From NCBI GenBank assembly GCA_903827375.1, contig CAIKHZ010000334.1:1-33024 (forward strand): a stretch of 33,024 nucleotides of DNA, read 5' to 3'. This stretch comes from Akkermansiaceae bacterium. Its GTDB lineage: Bacteria; Verrucomicrobiota; Verrucomicrobiia; Verrucomicrobiales; Akkermansiaceae. The notes under the pieces were generated by a model that had not been told where the DNA came from, searched no databases, and saw nothing but the letters and a program-made list of their open reading frames with translations. Positions 17,200 through 27,600 of the stretch are shown here, piece after piece. A program made the translations under genes and the position numbers. How positions within the stretch are numbered: the stretch's first letter is position 1; the number at the start of each line of letters is the position of its first letter.

Positions 17200-20100
17200 C
17201 TGGAAACATCTGCGGCTGGCAATTCTGCAACTAGCAGTTCCGGCCGACTGCGGCGGAACCAGTGGCCGAGGCGGTCAAGATAAAGATAGATGACCGGAGT
17301 GGTGTAGAGCGTGATGAATTGTGAGACCAACAGGCCGCCAACGATGGCTATGCCCAGAGGCCGCCGCAACTCAGAGCCGGTGCCTTGCTGCAGCGCCAGT
17401 GGCAACGCACCAAGCAGCGCCGCCATGGTCGTCATCATGATGGGCCGGAAGCGCAGCAGGCACGCCTGATAGATGGATTGCTCCGGTGCCAGTCCCTCGT
17501 TGCGTTCCGCGTCCAGCGCGAAGTCGATCATCATGATGGCATTTTTCTTCACAATGCCGATTAGCAGGATGATGCCGATGAGGGCGATGATGGTCAGGCT
17601 TTGGCCGGTGAGCATCAGCGCCAAGAGTGCGCCGACCCCGGCAGAAGGCAGACTGGAGAGAATGGTGAGGGGATGGATATAACTTTCATAGAGCACGCCT
17701 AGCACAATGTAGATAACGGCGATGGCGGCGAGGATGAGGAACGGCTCGCTGGTAAGGGAGGAACGGAATTCCGCAGCGCTGCCTGAGAACGTAGCCACTA
17801 CCGTTTCCGGCAGCTGGATGCGCTTTTCCGCCGCTTGGATGGCGGTGACGGCCGCGCCGAGTGAACCGCCGGGACTGAGATTGAACGACAGGGTCACAGC
17901 GGGAAATTGCCCTTGGTGCACGATGGTCAGCGGTGCGGTGGCGATGGTGGCTTTGGCAAAGGAGCTCAACTGGACCATCTGCCCGCCAGTGGACTTGACA
18001 TAGATCTTATCTAGCGATTCTGGTTGGAGTTGATACTTTGGCTCGACCTCCAGGATGACGCGATATTGGTTGAGCTGGGTGAAGATGGTGGTGACTTGGC
18101 GCTGGCCGAACGCGTCATAGAGTGTGTCATCGATGGCCTGGGTAAGCACATTGAGCCGCGACGCTTTTTCCCGGTCAACCGCCACTTGCACTTGCAGGCC
18201 ACCGCTTTGCTGGTCGGTGGCGACGTCTGCCAATTCCGGTTGATTGCGGAGAGCGGCGAGGAGTTTGGGTGACCAGTCGGAGAGTTCTGCGACATCGGCG
18301 TCCTGCAATGTGTATTGATACTGAGTGCGGCTGACGCGGCTGTCGATCTGGACGTCCTGAGCCGCCTGCATAAAGAGTGAGATCCCTTGCACTGCGTCCG
18401 TCGCAGCGCGCAAGCGATCCATGATAGCGTTGGCTGTGGCCTTGCGCTGGTCGCGAGGTTTGAGGTTGATATAGATGCGGCCGGAATTGACGGTTGAGTT
18501 GACGGTTCCGGCACCGACGAACGACGCCACGCTGATGACATCGGGATCTTGACGAACGATCTCGGCGACGTTGCGCTGGCGTTCGACCATGGCCTTGAAC
18601 GAGATGGATTGCGCGGCATCAGTGACGCCAATGATCAATCCGGTGTCCTGTTCGGGTAACAGCCCCTTGGGCACGATGATATATAACCAGACGGTGGCCA
18701 CCATCGTCACGATGGCCACCATCAAGGTGAAGAATTGATGCCGAAGCACCCACTTCAGGCTGTGGTCATAGGCATCGAGCATCGCCTTGAACATCCGGTC
18801 GGTTGCCAGGTACAGGCGCCCGTGGCGCGTCTGGCTTTCCGGCTTGAGGAGGCGGGCGCACATCATTGGCGTTAGAGTTAGGGATACGACGGCGGACACT
18901 GCCACGGCGACGCTGAGGGTGATGGCGAACTCGCGGAACAATCGGCCGACGATGCCGGTCATGAAGATGAGAGGAATGAACACGGCGATGAGCGAGACAC
19001 TCAACGAAATGATGGTGAAGCCGATCTGGCGGGCACCTTTCAAAGCGGCCTGCATGGGGGATTCGCCCAATTCGATGAAGCGGACGATATTTTCGATCAT
19101 GACGATGGCGTCATCGACCACGAAGCCCGTGGAGATCGTCAGGGCCATGAGTGAGAGGTTGTCGAGGCCGAAGCCGCAGAGGTGCATGATGCCGAAGGTC
19201 CCGATGATAGTTAGGGGCAAAGCGGCGCTGGGAATGATGGTGGCCCAGAGTTTGCGTAGAAATACGAAAATGACCATGACCACCAAGGCGACGGTTAGAA
19301 GCAAAGTGAACTGCACATCGGCCACCGAGGCCCGGATGGTCGCCGTGCGGTCGGTGAGGGTGGCGATGGTCACTGAGGGAGGAATCGCCGCGCGGAGTTT
19401 CGGCAGCAAGGCTTTGACGCGATTGGCGGTGTCGATGATGTTAGCTCCGGGTTGGCGTTGGATGTCGAGAATGACGGCCGGTTTGCCATTGACGCGGCCA
19501 GCCATGCGGACGTTTTCGACGTTATCGATGACCTCACCGATATCCCGGAGGCGAACCGGGGTGCCATTTTTATAGGCGATGATGATTTCGCGGAATTCGG
19601 CTGCGGAGAATATCTGGTCGTTGGCATTGATGGCATACGATTGCTGTTTGCCGTCAAAACTCCCTTTGGGTGCGTTGACGTTATTTTGGACGAGAGCGCT
19701 GCGCACGTCTTCGAGGCTGAGGCCCTGGGCAGTGATTGCCGAGGGGTTGATCTGGATTCGGACGGCGGGTTTTTGGTTCCCTTCGATGGTGACGAGGCCG
19801 ACGCCTGTCACTTCGCTGAGTTTTTGGGCGATGACGGTGTCTGCGAGGTCGTTGACCTTTTCCAACGGCATCGAGTCGGAGCTGATTTGCAGGGTGAGGA
19901 TGGGCGTGTCGGCAGGGTTGACTTTGCTATAAGTCGGCGGATTGGGCATTTTTGGCAGCACGCCATTGGCGGCGTTGATGGCGGCCTGGACGTCTTGGGC
20001 GGCGGCGTCGATATCGCGGTCGAGGACGAACTGGAGGGTGATGCTGGCGTTGCCGAAGGAGCTGATCGAGGTCATTTGGCCGAGCCCGCTGATCTGGCCG

Positions 20101-20312
20101 AATTGCCGTTCCAACGGGGTGGTAACCGACGAGGTGATCACTTCGGGACTTGCGCCTGGAAACTGTGCGCAGACCTGGATGGTTGGAAAATCCACCGGTG
20201 GCAGGGACGAGATCGGCAGCAGGGAATAGCCCAAAGCGCCCATCAAGAGCACGCCTGCCATCAGCAGCGAGGTGGCGATCGGCCGCTGGATGAATGGTTC
20301 TGAGATATTCAC
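17196..20312 (-). CDS. mdtB: RND efflux pump inner-membrane subunit (MdtB/MuxB-like)
   Basis: This is the first of two tandem RND transporters, 1038 aa. It begins MNISEPFIQRPIATSLLMAG. The intact TM4 proton-relay motif is GFVVDDAIVMIENIVRF at about residue 400, and the C-terminal half carries GVLYESYIHPLTILSSLPSAG and GIVKKNAIMMIDFALDAERNEG. It is clearly paralogous to the downstream gene, as expected for an MdtB/MdtC-type heteromeric pump. Both ends overlap neighbours by four bases (the mdtA stop and the mdtC start), indicating strict co-translation. Nothing suggests loss of function. Confidence 0.93.
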   Translation of the reverse strand: MNISEPFIQRPIATSLLMAGVLLMGALGYSLLPISSLPPVDFPTIQVCAQFPGASPEVITSSVTTPLERQFGQISGLGQMTSISSFGNASITLQFVLDRDIDAAAQDVQAAINAANGVLPKMPNPPTYSKVNPADTPILTLQISSDSMPLEKVNDLADTVIAQKLSEVTGVGLVTIEGNQKPAVRIQINPSAITAQGLSLEDVRSALVQNNVNAPKGSFDGKQQSYAINANDQIFSAAEFREIIIAYKNGTPVRLRDIGEVIDNVENVRMAGRVNGKPAVILDIQRQPGANIIDTANRVKALLPKLRAAIPPSVTIATLTDRTATIRASVADVQFTLLLTVALVVMVIFVFLRKLWATIIPSAALPLTIIGTFGIMHLCGFGLDNLSLMALTISTGFVVDDAIVMIENIVRFIELGESPMQAALKGARQIGFTIISLSVSLIAVFIPLIFMTGIVGRLFREFAITLSVAVAVSAVVSLTLTPMMCARLLKPESQTRHGRLYLATDRMFKAMLDAYDHSLKWVLRHQFFTLMVAIVTMVATVWLYIIVPKGLLPEQDTGLIIGVTDAAQSISFKAMVERQRNVAEIVRQDPDVISVASFVGAGTVNSTVNSGRIYINLKPRDQRKATANAIMDRLRAATDAVQGISLFMQAAQDVQIDSRVSRTQYQYTLQDADVAELSDWSPKLLAALRNQPELADVATDQQSGGLQVQVAVDREKASRLNVLTQAIDDTLYDAFGQRQVTTIFTQLNQYRVILEVEPKYQLQPESLDKIYVKSTGGQMVQLSSFAKATIATAPLTIVHQGQFPAVTLSFNLSPGGSLGAAVTAIQAAEKRIQLPETVVATFSGSAAEFRSSLTSEPFLILAAIAVIYIVLGVLYESYIHPLTILSSLPSAGVGALLALMLTGQSLTIIALIGIILLIGIVKKNAIMMIDFALDAERNEGLAPEQSIYQACLLRFRPIMMTTMAALLGALPLALQQGTGSELRRPLGIAIVGGLLVSQFITLYTTPVIYLYLDRLGHWFRRSRPELLVAELPAADVSR

Positions 20313-21601
20313 GGTTTGGCAGGCTTGGGACTGCGGGTGCCACTGCCGTCACTTGCGCCGGCGGCTTTGGGAGGATGGGCACCCCGTTCGGCCGCTGCTG
20401 TGGGAGCATCGGCGATTTTGACCCGTGAACCTTTTTGGAGTTTGTACTGACCATCCACCACGACGCGTTCGCCGGGGTGCAGGCCCTCTTCTATCAGCGC
20501 TTCGCCCTGCTCGATCTGGGCCACTTTCACCGCCCGAACGTCCACCGTTTGCTCATCGTTAATGACGAATGCAAAGGCGGCCAGCGGTCCTTCCGGCCCA
20601 CGTTGGACGACGGAGGCCGGCACCACGGCACTGGCTTTGCGCACAGACAACAGCAAACGGGCATTGACAAACTGCCCCGGCCAGAGGCGCAAGTCCGCGT
20701 TGGGAAAGGTGGCTTTCAATTTGATCGTGCCGGTGGTGATGTCGATCTGGTTGTCGATGACGGCGAGCTTGCCTTCACCGAGTGCTTCGGTGTTGTCGCG
20801 GCCTATGGCGAGAACCGTCAGATCGGGGGTTGCCAACTGTTGCTTTTGGATTTTGCCCAGCGTTTGTTCGCGCAGCGTGAAGACCACGGATATGGGCTGC
20901 AATTGGGTGATGACCACCAAGCCTGTGGCGTCGGCAGCATGCACGATATTCCCCTGATCGACCAGCCGGATGCCGGTGCGACCGGCGATGGGTGAGCGGA
21001 TCGTGGTGTAGGCAAGTTGCACCTTGGCACTGTCCACAGCCGCTTGATCGGCTTTGACGGCTGCCGCCAATTGGTTGACCAGCGCCTTCTGGGTTTCATA
21101 AACTTGCTGGGTGACACCCTCCTTGGCCAGCAAATCGGCGTAGCGTTTTGAGTCAATTTGCGCGTTGCCGAGCAAGGCCTCATCCTGGCCCTGCTTGGCG
21201 AGTGCCTGCGCCAGCACGGCGCGGTAAGGGTCCGGATCGATGGACACCAATTCATCATTGACCTGCACGTCCTGACCTTCCTTGAAGGCGACTTTTACGA
21301 CCTGTCCATCGACCCGTGCCCGGACGGTGACGGTGTTGAACGCCTGCACCGTGCCCAAGCCGTCGAGGTAGAGCGGCACATCCTTTTCCACCACCACCCC
21401 GGCGATGACGGGCACTGGTGGCATTTCGCCGCGTGGGCCACCCGCGGGCTTGGTGTCGGCTGCAGCCCGATGGGTGTAGAACCACCCATAGCCACCGGCC
21501 GCAAGCAGGCCGCAAACCAGGAAAAAACCGAGCCAGCTTTTGATAGATGAGGGGTGCTGGGTGGTGGCCAGAGAGATCGGCGTAGGATCGGGATCGTTCA
21601 T
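20309..21601 (-). CDS. mdtA: RND membrane fusion protein (MdtA-like)
   Basis: This periplasmic adaptor links the RND pump to the outer-membrane channel. From the ATG at 21601 it is 430 aa. A membrane anchor lies at about residues 22-43 (WLGFFLVCGLLAAGGYGWFY), followed by the barrel-sandwich half VIAGVVVEKDVPLYLDGLGT and an alpha-hairpin around residues 105-175. The second lipoyl half contains IRSPIAGRTGIRLVDQGN and a beta-barrel domain follows. The C-terminal tail is proline- and alanine-rich. The upstream open extension (to 21688) is rejected because it lacks family features and puts extra residues before the anchor. It is the first gene of the operon; 114 bases separate it from corA, room for a promoter, though I found no convincing one. 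Confidence 0.93.
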   Translation of the reverse strand: MNDPDPTPISLATTQHPSSIKSWLGFFLVCGLLAAGGYGWFYTHRAAADTKPAGGPRGEMPPVPVIAGVVVEKDVPLYLDGLGTVQAFNTVTVRARVDGQVVKVAFKEGQDVQVNDELVSIDPDPYRAVLAQALAKQGQDEALLGNAQIDSKRYADLLAKEGVTQQVYETQKALVNQLAAAVKADQAAVDSAKVQLAYTTIRSPIAGRTGIRLVDQGNIVHAADATGLVVITQLQPISVVFTLREQTLGKIQKQQLATPDLTVLAIGRDNTEALGEGKLAVIDNQIDITTGTIKLKATFPNADLRLWPGQFVNARLLLSVRKASAVVPASVVQRGPEGPLAAFAFVINDEQTVDVRAVKVAQIEQGEALIEEGLHPGERVVVDGQYKLQKGSRVKIADAPTAAAERGAHPPKAAGASDGSGTRSPKPAKP

Positions 21602-21715
21602 TGCTGGTGAAAATTTTCTATGACGGGCGGGCGGCAGCGTGCCGCAGGACGAACCCCGATGCCACCCAATTGTTGCGCCTCCAGCCAAAATCTACACCCA
21701 CCTATCTGCTCGCCG

Positions 21716-22801
21716 CTACAACCATTTTTTGCGTCGAAAGAACAGGAACATGGCGACGACAACAGCGAACATGAAGAGCCAAAGAACGAGGTAGCCGTAG
21801 CGGCTGTGCAACTCTGGCATGTTCAGCCAATGCTCGCCGTCCTTGTAATCGAAATTCATGCCATAGACGCCGACGATAAAGGTGAGCGGGATGAAAAACG
21901 CGGAGATGACGGTGAGAACGCGCATGATTTCGTTCGTACGCATGCTCACGGCGGAGAGGTACAATTCTAGCAATCCAGCGCTGATTTCCCGGTAGCTCTC
22001 GATGAGGTCCATGATGCGCAGGGTATGGTCGTAGCAGTCGCGCAAAAATACCTTGGTTGGCGCGGTGATGAACGGACTCTCGTCATGCAGCAACGAATTG
22101 ATTAGATCGCGCTCCGGCCAAACCGCGCGGCGCAGGTGCATCAGCGTCCGGCGATAATCGTGCAAAGTGGAGATGCAAGTGGCATTCGGCCTCTGCAGCA
22201 TCTCGGTCTCTAGCTCCTCCAGAGCCTCGCCCAGGCCTTCGAGAATCGGAAAACAATGGTCGATGATCGCATCGAGCAGTGCGTACGTTAGGTAGTCGGG
22301 TCCCATCTTGCGGATCCATCCCTTGCCTGTGCGGATGCGTTGGCGAATGGGTTCTAACACATCGCAATTCGGATCCTCTTGGATCGACAGCAGGAACCCC
22401 TTGCCGAGAATCAGGCTGATTTGCTCACCGATCATCCGCTGGTCATCGCTACCTCGATAGATCATCAGCGCCACAATGAACAGATGCTCGTCGTAAGGCT
22501 CAACCTTCGGCCGCTGGCCGCCGTGCAGCACGTCTTCGAGGGTGAGCGGATGGAGGCCGTATTTCTCGCCCAACGCCTTGAGCGCATCCAGGTCGCCCAG
22601 TCCATTGAACTCAATCCAGTGAACCTTCCCGTCCCCTCCGTTCACCTCTGGCAATTCCTCAACACCAACAACGCGGCGCTCCGTGAGCAAATCGGCATCG
22701 TACTCCATCCACCGGATCACCGGCGGACAGGCGTCTGCCGGCCCCAGCGGTGTCAGCGTGGCTGGCGCAGTCCCAGGCAGGGCGTAACGGGATTTGAACA
22801 T
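21716..22801 (-). CDS. corA: CorA-family magnesium/cobalt transporter
   Basis: CorA forms a pentameric inner-membrane channel for Mg2+ (and Co2+/Ni2+). The 361-aa protein has the long cytoplasmic funnel domain (including LEDVLHGGQRPKVEPYDEHL at about 90-110). Two C-terminal helices are joined by the signature VYGMNFDY, followed by the conserved MPEL loop and ending in the basic FFRRKKWL tail. Length and motif order match typical CorA. The start ATG at 22801 has no Shine-Dalgarno sequence. It lies upstream of the efflux operon on the same strand and is separated by 114 bases, so co-transcription is possible but not shown. Confidence 0.95.
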   Translation of the reverse strand: MFKSRYALPGTAPATLTPLGPADACPPVIRWMEYDADLLTERRVVGVEELPEVNGGDGKVHWIEFNGLGDLDALKALGEKYGLHPLTLEDVLHGGQRPKVEPYDEHLFIVALMIYRGSDDQRMIGEQISLILGKGFLLSIQEDPNCDVLEPIRQRIRTGKGWIRKMGPDYLTYALLDAIIDHCFPILEGLGEALEELETEMLQRPNATCISTLHDYRRTLMHLRRAVWPERDLINSLLHDESPFITAPTKVFLRDCYDHTLRIMDLIESYREISAGLLELYLSAVSMRTNEIMRVLTVISAFFIPLTFIVGVYGMNFDYKDGEHWLNMPELHSRYGYLVLWLFMFAVVVAMFLFFRRKKWL

Positions 22802-22925
22802 CGGCAGCGAGTCTAGCCGCCGCGCCTCCGGATGGGAAGTGCCAATGCGAGGGCACAGGAACCGATTTCCGAATGGTATTGCCCCACACTGGGCGCTAGA
22901 TGTTTCCGCATTTTTCGCTTACCAC

Positions 22926-23135
22926 TTACCTCTGATCTAGCGTCTGCTTTCTATCTCTTCTTTTCGAGAAAACCCACTTCACTCCACGAACCGGCAGCCC
23001 GACCAAATCGCCCGTGAACGAGCAGATCCTGCGGATAGGGTGCGCTCTCAAATACTCCGACTTGCATGCCATGCAGCAAAATCGATGACTGTATCCAGAC
23101 ATCAGATAGTGGGCACAGTTTTTACAATTTCTCAT
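22926..23135 (-). CDS. Small cysteine-rich putative protein
   Basis: This 69-codon frame starts MRNCKNCAHYLMSGYSHRFC and continues CMACKSEYLR, giving CxxC and CCxxC clusters near the N-terminus that could bind zinc. The C-terminal half is basic (KWVFSKRRDRKQ). I do not recognise a family. The sequence is more AT-rich than neighbouring genes. A purine-rich AAGGGAG lies about 18 bases upstream, too far to be a normal ribosome site. A 61-codon plus-strand frame overlaps it but has no comparable pattern. It may be a real small metal-binding protein or a chance frame. Confidence 0.35.
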   Translation of the reverse strand: MRNCKNCAHYLMSGYSHRFCCMACKSEYLRAHPIRRICSFTGDLVGLPVRGVKWVFSKRRDRKQTLDQR

Positions 23136-23457
23136 GGCGTCTTTGGATGATTTCTCCCTTCCGACGAAGATACTTGGTTCTTGTGGCCGGCAAAGTCAAT
23201 GAAGAAATGTCAGAGGCACCGAATATTTGGGGGGAGTGCCAGCGTATTGGCTAAATAGAGATAGTTAAGTATAAATACTGTCAAATTCCGTATTTCCTGA
23301 TCGATGGGGTCAGTCCTCGCATTCAACATTTTTTTTGAGGTATTGCTCGTCTGCCGGCAGTCGTCACTGAGGGAATTCGGCTTGCTCGCACTGTTGTCGA
23401 AAACGAGGATCAACACGGAGTTCTGAGCACAAAGTTGCGGCCACTGCCTCGATCCAA
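23136..23457. other. Gene-poor intergenic stretch
   Basis: About 320 bases between the small cysteine-rich ORF and the serine-hydrolase gene stop. It is more AT-rich than the surrounding genes. Short open frames on both strands have no recognisable content, and I see no repeat, RNA gene or convincing terminator. Confidence 0.5.
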
Positions 23458-24621
23458 TTAATCCGGCCGATGGCCGAAGTTTTCCACTGCGGCCTTGCTG
23501 AAGATGGCTAACGCCTGTTGACCTTCTGGGTGCCACCCGGCATTTTGGACCATGAAGATGGTGATCAGGCCGCGCTTGGTATCGACGTTCATGTTGGTGC
23601 TGAATGCCCCCCCGTGGCCGTAGCTATCCCCATCGATAGATAAGCCCAGGCCGTAGCTTTGCGGCAGGGCGGCAGGCGTCTGGCGGCTGGTCATTTGTTT
23701 GACGGCGGCCTCCGAGAGAATGCGTCGGCCTTGGTAGGAACCGCCGTTGATGAGCATCTGACAAAACTGCGCCGTGTCTGTGGCGGTGGAAAACAGGCCG
23801 CCGGCGGGCATCGGTTGGCGGGATCTATCATTGAGAGGATACTTCAATTGGCCCACGGTGGCCTCCTCAAGGTCGGTGCCTCCGGCATTTGCCTTATAGG
23901 ATTTAGCGAGGCGGGCGATCTGGGCCGCATCGGGCAGAAAAGTGGTATCCTTCATGGCGAGGAGAACAAACAGGCGCTTTTGCATGAATTCCTCATAGCT
24001 TGTGCCACTGATGACTTCGATGATGCGGCCAGCGGTGTTGATGCCGGAATTGGCATACTCATATCTCGAGTCCGGCTGGAACTGCAGAGGCATCTTGGCA
24101 TAACTCTTCACCCGATCGGCGAGTGAATGGATATCCAGCGTGGGGTTCTCCAGTGGCGAACTGAACGCCATGCCGCTCGTGTGGCAAAGGATATTCCTGA
24201 TGGTGATGGGATGCACCGGCTTCACCATCGCGTCTCCGCCCACGGCTGGGTCTGCCATCACCCCCTGGCCAACAAATTCCGGCAGATACTTTTCCACAGA
24301 GTCGCCCAAGGCAATCTTGCCCTCATCCACCAAAATCATCAAGCCCGCCGCCGTCATCGCTTTGGACATCGACGCGATCCAGAAAACCGCGTCATCCTTC
24401 ATCGCCTGATGCCCTGCTATATCCGCAAATCCTACACTTTCAATATCAAGAATCCGTTCCTTGTCCGCCACCAACGTCACCGCTCCGGCAAGTGCATGGT
24501 GGTCAACGAGTGGTTGTAACAGGGTTGCAACAACCTGCGGCGCTGGCGATGCCGCATGGATGAAATTCACGCCGAGAGCGGCGACAAGGAAAAGCGGGCG
24601 GATGATGATGGGCGGTCGCAT
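23458..24621 (-). CDS. Exported serine hydrolase, class C beta-lactamase fold
   Basis: This 387-aa protein belongs to the beta-lactamase/EstB/DD-peptidase superfamily (Pfam Beta-lactamase). A signal peptide spans about residues 1-24 (ending IHAAS). The active-site SxxK is S84-K87 in WIASMSKAMTA, the second motif Y-A-N is at 189-191, and the third-motif equivalent HGG is at 336-338 in YGHGGAFS, replacing KTG. The HGG motif is usual for the esterase-like members rather than true beta-lactamases. It lies 45 bases after the giant GH2 gene and is probably in the same transcript. A periplasmic or secreted esterase acting on a plant-polymer substituent would fit this neighbour, but that is inference. 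Confidence 0.85.
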   Translation of the reverse strand: MRPPIIIRPLFLVAALGVNFIHAASPAPQVVATLLQPLVDHHALAGAVTLVADKERILDIESVGFADIAGHQAMKDDAVFWIASMSKAMTAAGLMILVDEGKIALGDSVEKYLPEFVGQGVMADPAVGGDAMVKPVHPITIRNILCHTSGMAFSSPLENPTLDIHSLADRVKSYAKMPLQFQPDSRYEYANSGINTAGRIIEVISGTSYEEFMQKRLFVLLAMKDTTFLPDAAQIARLAKSYKANAGGTDLEEATVGQLKYPLNDRSRQPMPAGGLFSTATDTAQFCQMLINGGSYQGRRILSEAAVKQMTSRQTPAALPQSYGLGLSIDGDSYGHGGAFSTNMNVDTKRGLITIFMVQNAGWHPEGQQALAIFSKAAVENFGHRPD

Positions 24622-24666
24622 GGTGGGTCGGGTTGAAGATGAACGTGTTCCAGGCCTGCCACCACA

Positions 24667-27600
24667 TCAAGGCTTTTCGGCATGCAGACGGCCATAGAGC
24701 ACGCCACCCGCTGCGCCGGATCGGGGAATCAAGGCGCTTACATGGTCGTGCGTCGCATCATAGCCGGTGATCGTGAAGCTGACGTTGTTGACGGTGGCGC
24801 TGCTGCCAGGCACGGTCGCAGTATGCCACGGATCACTTACACCGAGGTCACTGCTATATTGGACTGCCACGCTCGCGTCACCCAGTTCGGCCGCTTTCAA
24901 ACAGATGAAGACCAGCGTCAACCCGCCATGACCGCCTGATGCCACAGGCAACACGCCCTGGCTTGCGCCCATCGGCGTCCCACCTAACATATACCATGCC
25001 AGCCCATTGGCCACGCCGTCATGGTTAGGATCGTCAGCAAAGCCAGACTGGCCGGCCGGAACACCGGAATAGCTATCGATCCAATTGTCGTAAGGAGTTC
25101 CGGTGACCGTTAGAAGCAACCGATTGCCGCTGATGGCGATGATGCCGCTGCGGCCGTTAGCGAGGCCGTTGCCACCTGCAAACGAGGGGGTTGGGTTGAT
25201 GGATCCGGAGATGGCGGAAGGGGTGATGACCAAGGTATAGACACCGCTGCGAAGAGGCGGGCCGGGCACCATGACTGTCACTAAGTTGCCACCGAGCGTT
25301 AGAGCACCTTGGGAAACCACCAGCGCGGGGTGGCTGCCATCGGTACCAGCCGCTGCCCCGCCCCAGACAAATGCCAGTGGCTGGGACCCAAGGTCGATCG
25401 TGCCGCTTGCACCACCCGTAAGGGTTGCGGCATCCAAGCCTACCACGGTGCCGGTGCCGCTCGCCGCTAGAGACGCCCTCAAGCTGTAATTTGCCGCAAC
25501 CCCCAAGCTGGAAACGTCGAAAGTGGTACCGGCACCAAGCGTGAGGTTGCTGCTGATACCGATCGATCCGGGTGTGCTCAGCGTATCGGGTCCGGCCAGC
25601 GAGTTGGCAGCCAATTGGGCCGGGCTGAGGGCTGCATTCCAGATGCGCACTTCATTGTAACTGGCATTCGCATCGTTATCAGCAAACTCAGATCGGCCAA
25701 GCCACATGTTGGCCTGCACCAATTGAGTTAGATTACTGGAACTTGTAAAGGTGGTGGATGCCAGCACGATTCCGCTCGAATCCATCTTATAGGCATTGAC
25801 CGTGGTGCCGCTCCCGTTGGGGGCGAGCACCATGGCAAGGTGAAACTCCGTGCCCAGCGTGTAGGGTTGCAGCAGGTCCTGGGTTTGAGAATCGAGAAAA
25901 TGAACCTGATCCTGAGTGAGTGCTGTTCCCCGGGTCCACGTCATCAACAGGCCGTTAGTTTGACTGCTGCCAAAGTCAAAGATGCGCGACCAGTTCTGCA
26001 CCTGGTTTTGCGTTGCCCACAGCTCGATGGTCACCGGAGTGTTAGCCGCAGGCAGGATGTTAGACCCAAGATCCACATACGAAACGTGCTGCGTCCCTCC
26101 ACCGTTGATGGTCACCTGACTGGCACTCACACTGGTATTGCCATGGAGCACGGCGCTGCGACCGCCCACGGCGTCGTCCAAACTGCCGTTGAAGCTCCAA
26201 CGGTGCACCAAACCGGCGGGCTGGGTGTTGAGCAATTGCAGCGTGCCGCCTTCAATCACCGTGGCACCGCTATAAGTATTTGCGGCTAAGAGCGCCAACG
26301 TCCCGCCACCCGTTTTCGTCAGACCTTCGTTGCCCGCTATCACCGCGCCGATGCTCACCCTGCCGCTCATGCCGTTGACAGCAAGGGTTGGTGTCTTGCC
26401 AGTTAGGGTGAGAGTTGACCCGCTGGGGCTGCCCGGACTCAGCAACCAAGAGGCCGGTGACATCGGCGTCGAACTGCCGAAAATGAGCGAGTTAACTCGT
26501 TGATTGCCGTCCAAAGTGACGATGGAGTCGGCACTGACGGCGAGGGTACTGAAGTCAGCGCTATCTGCGGATGCAGGCAGCGCGCCGCTGCTCCACGGCG
26601 GATTAGCGGCGGTATTCCACGAACCTGAGGCATTCCCACCAACCCATTTGTTCCAGACATTGACGGGCCCCGGACCCACTAACCCGTATTGCGAGATCAA
26701 CGCGCTTTCGCGCGCCACCCGCTCGCTTTCATTGAACGTGACATCAAAAACAATCGCCTCGGCAATATCTCCTGATAGATAATTATTGAGCGTCTGCTGA
26801 GCCCCTAACACCCACTGCGCCGCTGCCGTGAGCGACTGCTGGCCACCGCTGGCGCTGGCTTGGGCGTGCCCATCCACAAATAGCGCGAATGCTCCGCTGG
26901 CACGGCTCCGTTGAAACGTCACAAGGTGGGCTTGGCCGTCATTGAAATACGTGCTGCGCGACGCGGCGGTCACGTCCGGATTGCCGGTGCCGGCGAGGAC
27001 CTGTCCACTGGAATTGAGGCTCAAGCCGAAGTCGTTCACGACCCCGGCCATCTCCCCGCTGATCAGGCCGGCCCCCTGATAGAACTGGGTTCCGGTGCCG
27101 ATTCCCTGGCTGCTGCGAAATACGCAGAAGATCGTGAAGTCATCTTGCACGGGACGGGCAAACGCCAGGAAACTCGAGTTAGTGGAGTTAAACCTAACTG
27201 CCGGCCGACCGTGGATCGCAGTGGATGCAAAGCTGGGACGGTTGCTGGCGCCCGCTTGGGTGGCGTGGTTGCCATGGCCGCTCGCATCACTCCAGATGGC
27301 AACCGCCGAACCGTCCGCCAAGCCAGCGAGATCGGATGCTTTGAACCAGGCGACGGGCTGGGCAGCGCTTGCCAGCAGCGGGGTGATAGCAAGTTCGGCG
27401 GAATCGCTGCTTGCTCCGGTGGCATTTTGTGCGGAAACCACATAGTAATAGGTGTTTCCGGCAGTGACTGAAGGGTCGCTGCAACTGTTCAAGGCTGGCC
27501 GGGCAACAATGATTGAGTAAGGACCGCCATGAACCGTTGAGCGCTTCACGAGATAAGTGGTTGCGGCGTTAGAGCCATCCCAGCCAAGGGTCACCCCCGA

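Noticed and set aside
19452..20303. Long plus-strand open frame (283 codons) inside the first RND gene
   Set aside because: Antisense to a conserved transporter and composed of low-complexity, acidic sequence typical of a mirror frame.
21631..21645. GCGGCA/TGCCGC hairpin between corA and the efflux operon
   Set aside because: The six-pair stem has no T-run on the minus strand, so it is not a convincing terminator; an operator role would be speculation.
22832..23017. Plus-strand 61-codon frame overlapping the cysteine-rich ORF
   Set aside because: No signal, domain or ribosome site; less protein-like than the minus-strand frame it overlaps.
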